Assembly: GCA_021732785.1 (NCBI GenBank)
Contig: JAKFUG010000014.1
Location: 62,001-126,000, forward strand
Direction of reading: 5' to 3'
Source: Planctomycetaceae bacterium
Lineage (GTDB): Bacteria; Planctomycetota; Planctomycetia; Planctomycetales; Planctomycetaceae
DNA length: 64,000 nt
The notes under the pieces are model-generated. The model did not search any database. It saw only the letters and a program-made list of their open reading frames with translations, and was not told the origin of the DNA. Shown piece after piece: positions 42,447 through 50,586 of the stretch. The position numbers and the translations under genes were made by a program. Each line of letters begins with the position of its first letter. The stretch's first letter is position 1.

Positions 42447-45400
42447 ATGCTCCTTCAAACGTGGCTGAAATCGTTCGGAACCTGGATGACGGGGACGCAG
42501 CCCCGGCGGCAAACTCGGGGAGCACGGCTTCCGTCGAATCTGGCTCAGGAAATCCGCACGATGGAAGCGCGGGTGTTGCTGACCGCGACGGCACCGGACG
42601 CGTTGGAGAATGCTCCGGCCTTCGATCCCGCCTCTGCATCCCTGTGGCAGACGGTGGAGTCATTCCCGCAAACCGCGGCCCGCGGAGTCAACGATCTCCA
42701 TCTGGCCGATTATACCCCGCTCGTGCTGAACGAGTCGGCGGTGCGACAGACGCTCGATCGGGCACCCGATGAAGCGAAGTTCAACTTTTCCGTGAATACA
42801 TCGAATTTCACGCTGGCCGACCCCGAGGGACATCTGGAACGGTTTGCCATCTTTGAAACCAGCGTGATGGCCCCCGAACTGGCGGCTCAGTTTCCGGAGA
42901 TCAAAACTTATTCCGGTCGGGGAATCGATGATCCCACGGCCACCGTGCAACTCGATCTGACACCGCAGGGTTTCCACGCACAGGTGTTGTCCGCGAATGG
43001 TCGCTGGTATGTCGACCCCTACTCTCAGGCGAATCACGATTACTACGCCAGCTATTTTTCGAAGGATGCCATCGCTTCGAGCGAAACCAAGGCTAAGCTG
43101 CAGTCCGATCTGCCGCCGTTAGCCGATGTCGTGCAATCGGCGAATGCGTCGGCCGCGAATGCGTCGTCGGGGGAGACACCGCACGTTGCCGCCCGCACGG
43201 GGACGCAGTTGCGAACGTATCGCACCGCCGTCGCAGCGGACGGAGAGTACACCGCCTTTCACGGAGGCACGGTCCCCTTGGCGCAGGCCGCTATCGTGAC
43301 GGCCATCAATCGGGTGTCGGGAATTTACGAGAACGAACTGTCGATCCGCCTGCAACTCGTGGCCAACAACTCGTCGCTGATTTACACGAATGCAGCGACC
43401 GATCCGTATACCAACACCGATCCGAACGCCCTGTTGACCCAGAATCAGACGAATATCGACAGCGTCATCGGCAGCAGTAACTACGATATCGGCCACGTCT
43501 TTACCACGGGGGGAGGCGGGTTGGCGGGACTCGGCGTCGTCGGCAATAACAGTAACAAAGCCTGGGGCGAGACCGGACTCGGTTCACCGACGGGCGATAC
43601 GTTCTATGTCGACTACGTGGCTCACGAAATGGGTCACCAATTCGGGGCCAATCACACCTTCAATGTCTCGGACGGCAATCGAAACGCCGGTACGGCTTAC
43701 GAACCGGGGAGTGGTTCGACCATCATGGGCTACGCCGGCTTGTTCGGAGCCGATGACCTGCAGGCTCACAGCGATGCCTATTTCCATTCGGTGAGTTTCG
43801 ACGAGATCATCAATTATGTAGATAACGTCATCCCGCTGGTGGGCACGCGCACCAGCACGGGCAACACCGTACCCACAGTGAATGCGGGGGCCGACTACAC
43901 GATTCCCGCCAGCACGCCGTTCAAGCTCACCGCAACGGGAAATGATTCCAACGGAGACACCCTCACTTACAACTGGGAAGAGCGCGACCTCGGTGCCGCG
44001 CTCTCGCTGGCCGCTGCCGATAACGGGACCAGTCCCTTGTTCCGGTCGTTCAGTCCCACAACCGATCCCTCACGTACCTTCCTGAACCAGACGGACCTGA
44101 TCAGCAACACTACAACCCGCGGGGAAAAGCTCCCCACGACGACTCGGGACCTGAATTTCCGCGCTACAGTTCGCGACAATCGCGCGGGCGGCGGCGGTGT
44201 CAATACCGACGATATGGTCGTGCATGTCGTCAACACCGGGGCCGCCTTTGCCGTCACCTCTCCGAACACCAACATCAGTTGGAACGGTGGGACGACGCAA
44301 ACGGTGACCTGGAACGTGGCCGGTACGAATGCCAATGGCATCAATGTGGCGAACGTCCGCATTCTGTTGTCGACCGATGGCGGGAACACTTTCGGGACGG
44401 AGCTGACTGCCAGTACGCCGAACGATGGATCGGCCGACATTGTTGTCCCCAACGTCAATACAACGCAGGCCCGGATTAAAGTGGAAGCGATCGGGAATGT
44501 CTTCTTCGATTTCTCGAACGCAAATTTCTCGATTGCCGCGAGTGCCAACCAGTCGCCGGTCATCAATAATCAGACCTTCAGCGTGGCAGAGAACAGTTCC
44601 AACGACGCGAGTGTCGGGACCGTGAGCGCGAGCGATCCCGACGGCGGCCAATCGTTGACCTACGCCATCACAGCGGGCAACGACAGCGGTGCGTTCGCCA
44701 TCAATAGCACGACCGGCGCGATCACGGTGGCCAACGGATCGCAATTGAATTACGAAGCCACTAACAACTACGCCTTAACCGTCCAGGTCACAGACAACGG
44801 CACGCCTGCCGCGTCGGCCTCGGCCACCGTCACGGTGAACGTGACCAACGTCAACGAAGCGCCGACGGCCGTGTTCCTCAATGATGGACCCAATTACGGT
44901 TTCGACGAAAACGCGAGCACGGCGTCCGATGTTTTGTTGAGCCAAATTCTCGTCAGTGATGATGCGCTTGGAACCAACACCTTCAGCATCACAGGAACCG
45001 ATGCCTCCGTCTTCAAAATCGTCGGCAACAATCTGTATCTGAAGGCCGGCACCGTTCTGAACTATGAAGCGAAGTCTCTGTTCGTCGCGAATTTGAACGT
45101 CGATGACGCGACCGTTGGCGGGACACCGGATGCGACGTTTGCCTTCGACGTCTTCCTCCGTGACGTGAACGAATTCAATCCCGTCGTGCAGTCACGACAG
45201 TTCCTGATTGGGGAGAACAGCGTCAACGGAGCGATGATTGGGACCATTGCATCGACCGATGATGACACATCCCAAACGCGGACCTTCGCCATCACGGCCG
45301 GCAACACGAACAATGCGTTTGCCATCAATCCGAACACTGGCATGCTCACGGTCAACAATTCCGCCGCGCTCGATTATGAAGCGATTCAGCAGTTCAATCT

Positions 45401-46826
45401 CACGATTACCGTGACGGATAGCGGCAGCCCGGCCCGCACCGGTTCGGCGGCGACGACGGTCTTTCTGGCCGATCGCAACGACGCTCCGAAAGTGACTCCG
45501 CAGAATTTCATGATCGGAGAAAACAGCATCAACGGGGCCTTCATCGGAACCATCGCCTCGAGTGACCAGGACGCGGGCCAAACGCGCACGTATTCCATCT
45601 CCGCAGGCAACGTGAACAATGCGTTCGTCATTAACCCGAACACCGGTGTTTTGTCGGTGAACAGTGCCGCGGCACTCAACTATGAAACGAACCAGCAGTT
45701 TAATCTGACGATTCGGGTTGTCGACAACGGCGACCCCGCCGCGGCGGGAACGGCCCCCGTGATCGTCTTCTTGAAGGACGTCAATGAATTCACGCCGGTG
45801 GTGCAGTCGCAGCAATTCCTCATCGGAGAGAACAGTGTCAACGGCGCTTTCATCGGCATGATCAACGCGACGGATGGTGACACGGCCCAGACCCGCACCT
45901 TCGCCATCACCGCGGGCAACACGAACAATGCGTTTGCCATCAACCCCACGACCGGTGCGCTGTCGGTGAATAATTCGGCCGCGCTGAACTACGAGGCCGT
46001 CCAGCAGTTCAATCTGACCGTCACCGCGACGGACAACGGTTCACCGACACGGGCCGGTTCCGCCACGGTGACCGTCTTCCTGGCGGATCGAAATGATGCG
46101 CCTGTCGTAACACCGCAGAACTTCCTCATCAGCGAAAACAGCGTCAACGGGGCTTTCATGGGCACGATTGCGGCCACCGATCAGGATGCAGGCCAGACGC
46201 GCACGTTCTCGATTGTCGCCGGAAATACGGACAACGCGTTCGCCATCAATCCGACAACGGGCGTGCTGACCGTCAACAACTCTGCCGCTTTGAATTATGA
46301 AGCGGTTCAACAATTCAATCTGACGGTAAGAGCGACGGATAACGGATCGCCAGCGGCGGCGGGAACGGCACCGGTGATCGTGTACCTGCGAGATGTGAAT
46401 GAAGCCCCGGTTGTAGCCGCGACGCAGTTCCAACTCCTGGAGAACACGCCCAACGGAGCCTACATCGGGCCGATTGCATCCACCGATCCGGATGCGGGGC
46501 AAACGAAAACGTACTCGATCGTTTCCGGCAATACGAACAATGCCTTCGCGATCAATCCGACAACCGGCGTGCTGACCGTGAACAACAGGTTTGCCCTGGA
46601 CTACGAGACCACGCCGGTGTTCAACCTGATTGTCCGCGTGACCGACAACGGCAACCCCGCGCTGTCCGGGCAGAATGCCGTCACCGTCTACCTGCGGGAT
46701 GTGGTGGGCGCAAAACCGGCCGGAGCCACACCGATCCTGGGTCACGATACGACGACCGTCGTCTTGCCAACGGTCAAGAAGTCGGGCCTGCGGTCGTTGT
46801 CGGATTTCCTGAAACGGTCTACGTAA
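42447..46826 (+). CDS. Giant surface metalloprotease with cadherin-like repeats and LEPR-XLL-like N-terminus
   Basis: From ATG 42447 the product is 1459 residues. The N-terminus has MLLQTWLKSFGTWMTG and then IRTMEARVLLTA, a segment homologous to that of the protein at 50587 and resembling the LEPR-XLL sorting motif. A propeptide-like region is followed by a reprolysin-type metalloprotease domain with zinc site HEMGHQFGANH (residues 393-403). After a PKD/Ig-like segment come about seven cadherin-like repeats of roughly 100 residues; typical blocks are FLIGENSVNGAFIGTI, TFAITAGNTNNAFAINP and LTVNNSAALNYEA. The protein is probably exported and displayed on the surface. A propeptide Cys switch is not obvious. 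A membrane anchor was not found. Confidence 0.85.
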   Translation: MLLQTWLKSFGTWMTGTQPRRQTRGARLPSNLAQEIRTMEARVLLTATAPDALENAPAFDPASASLWQTVESFPQTAARGVNDLHLADYTPLVLNESAVRQTLDRAPDEAKFNFSVNTSNFTLADPEGHLERFAIFETSVMAPELAAQFPEIKTYSGRGIDDPTATVQLDLTPQGFHAQVLSANGRWYVDPYSQANHDYYASYFSKDAIASSETKAKLQSDLPPLADVVQSANASAANASSGETPHVAARTGTQLRTYRTAVAADGEYTAFHGGTVPLAQAAIVTAINRVSGIYENELSIRLQLVANNSSLIYTNAATDPYTNTDPNALLTQNQTNIDSVIGSSNYDIGHVFTTGGGGLAGLGVVGNNSNKAWGETGLGSPTGDTFYVDYVAHEMGHQFGANHTFNVSDGNRNAGTAYEPGSGSTIMGYAGLFGADDLQAHSDAYFHSVSFDEIINYVDNVIPLVGTRTSTGNTVPTVNAGADYTIPASTPFKLTATGNDSNGDTLTYNWEERDLGAALSLAAADNGTSPLFRSFSPTTDPSRTFLNQTDLISNTTTRGEKLPTTTRDLNFRATVRDNRAGGGGVNTDDMVVHVVNTGAAFAVTSPNTNISWNGGTTQTVTWNVAGTNANGINVANVRILLSTDGGNTFGTELTASTPNDGSADIVVPNVNTTQARIKVEAIGNVFFDFSNANFSIAASANQSPVINNQTFSVAENSSNDASVGTVSASDPDGGQSLTYAITAGNDSGAFAINSTTGAITVANGSQLNYEATNNYALTVQVTDNGTPAASASATVTVNVTNVNEAPTAVFLNDGPNYGFDENASTASDVLLSQILVSDDALGTNTFSITGTDASVFKIVGNNLYLKAGTVLNYEAKSLFVANLNVDDATVGGTPDATFAFDVFLRDVNEFNPVVQSRQFLIGENSVNGAMIGTIASTDDDTSQTRTFAITAGNTNNAFAINPNTGMLTVNNSAALDYEAIQQFNLTITVTDSGSPARTGSAATTVFLADRNDAPKVTPQNFMIGENSINGAFIGTIASSDQDAGQTRTYSISAGNVNNAFVINPNTGVLSVNSAAALNYETNQQFNLTIRVVDNGDPAAAGTAPVIVFLKDVNEFTPVVQSQQFLIGENSVNGAFIGMINATDGDTAQTRTFAITAGNTNNAFAINPTTGALSVNNSAALNYEAVQQFNLTVTATDNGSPTRAGSATVTVFLADRNDAPVVTPQNFLISENSVNGAFMGTIAATDQDAGQTRTFSIVAGNTDNAFAINPTTGVLTVNNSAALNYEAVQQFNLTVRATDNGSPAAAGTAPVIVYLRDVNEAPVVAATQFQLLENTPNGAYIGPIASTDPDAGQTKTYSIVSGNTNNAFAINPTTGVLTVNNRFALDYETTPVFNLIVRVTDNGNPALSGQNAVTVYLRDVVGAKPAGATPILGHDTTTVVLPTVKKSGLRSLSDFLKRST

Positions 46827-46849
46827 ACCGGGCGTGGGTTGCGTACAGA

Positions 46850-47803
46850 TTAGCCAAACGCCTTTCGCAACAGTTCCAGACTTTTGGGGATGGCGGTCGC
46901 GGGGGCTTCTTTCCCTTCCATCTCGAGGGAAACGTAGCCCCGGTAACAGTGCTTTCGCAGAATCTGGGCGACGCGGGCATAGTCGATTTCGAGTGCGTAC
47001 CATTCGCCGCCGCCGAAGTACGTCTTCGCTTGAACGAGAGCCGCGCGGGGTGCGAGAGCGTCCATTTGTTCGTACATGTTTTCGAGGAAATTGCCTGTGT
47101 CGAGCGTGGCCTGCAACCACGGAGATTTCAGCGCATCGAGGACGCGAAGCACCCCGCTGGCTTCGCGGCCTAATCCCCAGTGATTCTCCAGACCCATCAC
47201 CACGCCGAGTTCCTCCGCCTTCGGTAACAGCGCTTCAAAACTGCGGATGACCCATTCGAAGCCCTGATCGTCGGTCATTCCGGGCAAGCGGGGTTCGATC
47301 CCTTTGTTGGCCATCAGTTCATCGAAACTTTTGCTCGTTCCCCAGCGGCCGGTATTCACACGAATGGTGGGAATGCCAAGTTCGTACGCCAGTTCGAGAC
47401 ACCGGGACGTATGTTCGATGTTGGCCTTCCGTTTTTCGGCATCCGGGGTGACGAATCCCTGATGCGTGGAGAAGCCCATCAGGTCTAACCCCAGCGAGAA
47501 CGCCCGCTGCTTGAGTCGTCGGAGCAACGGCCGGTTGACTTCTCCACCTGCGGCTTTGGCCGCTTCCACCATGTGGACATGCAGAATCTCGACACCGTCA
47601 AACCCCATGTCGGCGGCTTGCTCGAAACAGGTTTCCATCGGCGTCGGCGCGCCTTGAAAATGCCAGAAAGAATACGTCGATACACCAATCCGGTTTCGTT
47701 GTGGGCCAACGGGCTGATTTTGTTCGGCTTGTGCCATTGCGACCGGAGTCATGGCCAGTCCCCATGCGGCCGCGTTGAGCATCGTTCGGCGATTCATGGT
47801 CAT
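46850..47803 (-). CDS. Exported sugar phosphate isomerase/epimerase-like TIM-barrel protein
   Basis: The 317-residue product begins with NRRTMLNAAAWGLAMTPVAMAQ, a twin-arginine-like or Sec signal, and continues as an AP-endonuclease-2-type TIM barrel: IGVSTYSFWHFQG, AADMGFDGVEILHVHM, YELGIPTIRVNTGRWG and VMGLENHWGLGREASGVLRVLDAL with ATLDTGNFLEN. The metal-binding Glu, Asp and His positions appear intact. Family members isomerise or epimerise keto-sugars. It may be in the same transcription unit as the 48-residue peptide upstream (33 bp). It is convergent with the surface protease gene, only 23 bp away. Confidence 0.87.
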   Translation of the reverse strand: MTMNRRTMLNAAAWGLAMTPVAMAQAEQNQPVGPQRNRIGVSTYSFWHFQGAPTPMETCFEQAADMGFDGVEILHVHMVEAAKAAGGEVNRPLLRRLKQRAFSLGLDLMGFSTHQGFVTPDAEKRKANIEHTSRCLELAYELGIPTIRVNTGRWGTSKSFDELMANKGIEPRLPGMTDDQGFEWVIRSFEALLPKAEELGVVMGLENHWGLGREASGVLRVLDALKSPWLQATLDTGNFLENMYEQMDALAPRAALVQAKTYFGGGEWYALEIDYARVAQILRKHCYRGYVSLEMEGKEAPATAIPKSLELLRKAFG

Positions 47804-47835
47804 GTCTGTGGTCCCTGATCAATAAAGAAGTGCGG

Positions 47836-47982
47836 CTACGCGACGGCCCCGGTGGTGTTGACGCAGTCCATGGTTGCTTCGACACGGAACCGCTCGCGGA
47901 TGAAGCTGTCGATGGGATTGTGCGCGGCCGAGACCGTGCCGGCGATCATCAGCCAGGCGGCAATCAAAAACTTCCCGCTCAT
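47836..47982 (-). CDS. Candidate 48-residue secreted peptide
   Basis: A 49-codon frame encodes a peptide beginning with a textbook Sec signal: MSGKFLIAAWLMIAGTVSA followed by AHNPIDSFIRERFRVEA and a final Cys-containing tail (TMDCVNTTGAVA). An A-x-A-type cleavage is expected after residue 19, leaving about 29 residues. AAGGA lies about 8 nt upstream of the ATG at 47982. It sits between modC and the TIM-barrel gene on the same strand. I recognise no family. The start codon, ribosome-binding site and signal peptide agree, so it is a better candidate than most short frames. Confidence 0.5.
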   Translation of the reverse strand: MSGKFLIAAWLMIAGTVSAAHNPIDSFIRERFRVEATMDCVNTTGAVA

Positions 47983-48077
47983 CGATCATCCTTCCGTGCG
48001 ATCCCTCGATTCTCGTCAAAGCCCCGCACGGATACCAGTGGTCGGTTGTGCCGAAAAACTCGCCGCGCGATTTATCG

Positions 48078-48809
48078 TCAGGTCGATTCCGGCGCTAACG
48101 CCGACTTCACACGATGAGGAACCGCAGGATGAGTTTCATGGGAAATCTTAATCGCATCCAATTGAGCAAGCGGACATTCGCCAACCCGGCGGGCGTCGAT
48201 GACAAAGAGTCGGTCGGCGAGCGCTCGGGCTTCCTCACGGCTATGGGTCACATGCAATGTCGTTAAACCCCGATGGCGTTGAATGGATCGTAATAGCGCG
48301 CACAATCGATCGCGGGTCGTTTCGTCGAGTGCGGTGAGCGGTTCGTCCAGAATCAGGACGTGCGGCTCGAATGCCAAGGCGCGCCCTAATGCAACCCGTT
48401 GCGCTTCGCCGCCGCTGAGGTGCCCGACGCCGCGGTCCAGTAGCGGTTCGATGCCGAGCACCGCTGCGAGCTCGGCAACGCGTTTCCGAATCAGGGATCG
48501 ATCGACACGACGGATCCGCAGTGCAAATTCGAGATGCTCGCGAACCGACATCGTGGGGAACAGTGCGAGATCTTGCGGAACATAACCGATTCCCCGATCC
48601 GCGGGCTTCGACGATGTGACATCTACACCGTCGATGAGCACCTGTCCGCGGGACACGGGCCGTAATCCGCAAATGACTTCCAGAATGGTCGTCTTCCCCT
48701 GCCCGGTCGCACCCATGAGAACGGCATAGCCCCCTTGAGGAACCGTGAACGTGATGTCGTTCAGCACGAAGGAACCGCTGCGAACCGTGACGTTGCGGAG
48801 TTCGATCAT
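48078..48809 (-). CDS. modC: Molybdate-type ABC transporter ATP-binding protein
   Basis: The 243-residue ATPase has Walker A GATGQGKTT, the Q-loop GYVPQDLALFPTMSVREH, the signature LSGGEAQRVALGRAL, Walker B VLILDEPLTALDE and the switch His in LHVTHS. It lacks the C-terminal TOBE/mop domain found in longer ModC proteins. Start ATG 48809 overlaps the permease gene's end by 4 bp, so the two are translationally coupled. The family assignment to molybdate rather than sulfate/tungstate rests on the gene order with a ModA-like binding protein. Confidence 0.87.
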   Translation of the reverse strand: MIELRNVTVRSGSFVLNDITFTVPQGGYAVLMGATGQGKTTILEVICGLRPVSRGQVLIDGVDVTSSKPADRGIGYVPQDLALFPTMSVREHLEFALRIRRVDRSLIRKRVAELAAVLGIEPLLDRGVGHLSGGEAQRVALGRALAFEPHVLILDEPLTALDETTRDRLCALLRSIQRHRGLTTLHVTHSREEARALADRLFVIDARRVGECPLAQLDAIKISHETHPAVPHRVKSALAPEST

Positions 48810-49666
48810 TGCCGGACCTCCGCCCCCAGCAACCGCACTATTCCCAGCACGAACATGGCCGCGAGAACCATGAGCAGCGAGACCGCAACCGCCGCTTCGA
48901 GTTGACCGACGCTCAACTCCAGGAAAACGGTTGTGGAGAGGACTTCGGTCCGCATGCGCGTCGCACCGGCGAATACCAGAATCGGCCCGAATTCGCCGAG
49001 GGACCGTGCCCAGGCAATGGTAAACGCCGCAATGAGCCCGCGCCAGGCCTGCGGAAGCACCACTTGCAGGAAGGCCTGACTTCGACGGCAGCCGAGGGTA
49101 AGTGCCACCTGCTCGGCCCGGGGATCGATCTGATCGAATGTTACCCGCATGGTCTGCACCGCGAAGGCACACGCCACCGCGAATTGAGCGAGAATCACCG
49201 CCGGTTGACCGTACGTGACAGGGAAACCGGCACGCTGTTGAAACCACATCTCCAGATTGGTGCCTCCCAGCGGGAGATGAAACAGAATCAACAGACTCAA
49301 ACCAATCACGAGCGGTGGCAGGACGATGGGGACATCAATCGCCGTATTGATGAGCCAGCGGCCGGGGAAATGAAAGCGCGACAGCAGATAACCGAGCGGC
49401 GTGGCAACCCAAACGGAGAGGATGGCCGAGATGGTGCATGAAATTAGCGTCAACCGGATCGCAAATTGAATTTCCGGCTTTTGCAAGGCAGCGACAAAAT
49501 GCGATGGCGATGTGAACGCGATGTCGGCGGCGAGCATCGAAACAATCAGCAGCACATAGCTGCCGCCCAGTCCCCCCATGAGGGTGAGAAACGGCCAGTC
49601 GGAACCGGCCTTGTGGCTGCGGAATACCACGGCACCGGGTTGCGGGACGGAGTGGGGATCTTGCAT
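48806..49666 (-). CDS. modB: Molybdate-type ABC transporter permease
   Basis: From ATG 49666 the product is 286 residues with five to six transmembrane segments, including LTLMGGLGGSYVLLIVSMLAADIAF, IRLTLISCTISAILSVWVATPLGYLLSR and AVAVSLLMVLAAMFVLGIVRLL. The EAA-type cytoplasmic loop is AEQVALTLGCRRSQAFLQVVLPQAWRGLIAAFTIAWARSLGEFGPILVFAG, the ModB/CysT signature. GGAGG lies 5 nt before the start. The ATP-binding partner overlaps its stop and the substrate-binding gene ends 17 bp upstream. Confidence 0.88.
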   Translation of the reverse strand: MQDPHSVPQPGAVVFRSHKAGSDWPFLTLMGGLGGSYVLLIVSMLAADIAFTSPSHFVAALQKPEIQFAIRLTLISCTISAILSVWVATPLGYLLSRFHFPGRWLINTAIDVPIVLPPLVIGLSLLILFHLPLGGTNLEMWFQQRAGFPVTYGQPAVILAQFAVACAFAVQTMRVTFDQIDPRAEQVALTLGCRRSQAFLQVVLPQAWRGLIAAFTIAWARSLGEFGPILVFAGATRMRTEVLSTTVFLELSVGQLEAAVAVSLLMVLAAMFVLGIVRLLGAEVRQ

Positions 49667-49682
49667 CGAGCCTCCGCCCCCG

Positions 49683-50555
49683 CTACTCACGCCACGGCTC
49701 GCCATCGATCGTCTCAAAACCGAATTCGCGATACCGCACCAGACCTTTGTCGCGCGCACTCAGGTACCGTGCGAAGCGGAGGGCATTTTTTGGATGGGCA
49801 CTCGACTTCAGTACGGCAACCACCACCCGCGAGCGAATCGCCTCCAGTTCGGGAACCGCGATGCCTTCCAGACTGTCGTAATCGTGGAGTACAGGGCCAT
49901 AAACGATACCGGCATCGACGGAACCAATTATGACATCGTTGGCCACATCGTTCACGGTCGTTTTGAATACCGTCGTATGTTGCTCCAGGGCCTCCCACTC
50001 CCCGCTGGCAGAGAGTGCCGCTTTCGTCACCTTTCCAATCGCGGTGGCGTCGGTGTTTCCCTGGGCCAGACGGACGTCAGCGCGCAACAGATCCTTCAAT
50101 GCTGTAATCCCCAGCGGATTTCCTTTCTTAACGGCAATCACGACGCGCATTTCGGCCAGCGGAAATTCGTCGGCGATCAGTTTTCGTTCTCGAGCGATTG
50201 TCAGAAAACTGTCGTCCGCAGGGAGATAGAGGTCGCCGGATTTCGAGACTTCCGCCGAGGCCATCAGTGTCTGCGAGGCACCAAACTGCACCTGAATTTC
50301 TTCATGGTATTCCCGTTCGTAATCCTGACGGATCGCTTCCACCACGCCCTTGTTGCTGGCCGCGCAGTAAATGAGGATCGGTTCTGAAGCGACTTCCGTT
50401 TTAGTCGTGTTGGGTAAAGCCGGCCGTTCTTTCAGGCTGAAAATCAGAAGGGCCAGCAATCCCAGCGAGGCGAAGATGGCAATGATCGGCCCTGTGGAAG
50501 AACCCGTGCGGAATCCTCGATCTTGACTCCACGGAGTATTGGCAATTCGCCGCAT
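49683..50555 (-). CDS. modA: ModA-like molybdate/tungstate-type binding protein
   Basis: The 290-residue product has an N-terminal membrane segment (GPIIAIFASLGLLALLIFSL) without a lipobox Cys, then a periplasmic binding fold: ILIYCAASNKGVVEAIRQDYEREY, VQFGASQTLMASAEVSKSGDLYLPADDSF, AMRVVIAVKKGNPLGI-like and GSVDAGIVYGPVLHDYDS. These are the ModA family blocks, with Ser residues expected to contact the oxyanion. It would be an anchored substrate-binding subunit. No ribosome-binding sequence precedes the ATG. It begins 32 bp downstream of the giant repeat protein on the same strand, so read-through from that gene is possible. Confidence 0.83.
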   Translation of the reverse strand: MRRIANTPWSQDRGFRTGSSTGPIIAIFASLGLLALLIFSLKERPALPNTTKTEVASEPILIYCAASNKGVVEAIRQDYEREYHEEIQVQFGASQTLMASAEVSKSGDLYLPADDSFLTIARERKLIADEFPLAEMRVVIAVKKGNPLGITALKDLLRADVRLAQGNTDATAIGKVTKAALSASGEWEALEQHTTVFKTTVNDVANDVIIGSVDAGIVYGPVLHDYDSLEGIAVPELEAIRSRVVVAVLKSSAHPKNALRFARYLSARDKGLVRYREFGFETIDGEPWRE

Positions 50556-50586
50556 GGGGGTGCATCAGGCAGAAGGAAAGATTTAA

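Noticed and set aside
48078-50555. Molybdenum cofactor riboswitch upstream of modA
   Set aside because: The 31-bp gap between the repeat protein and modA is too short for a Moco aptamer and I see no matching structure.
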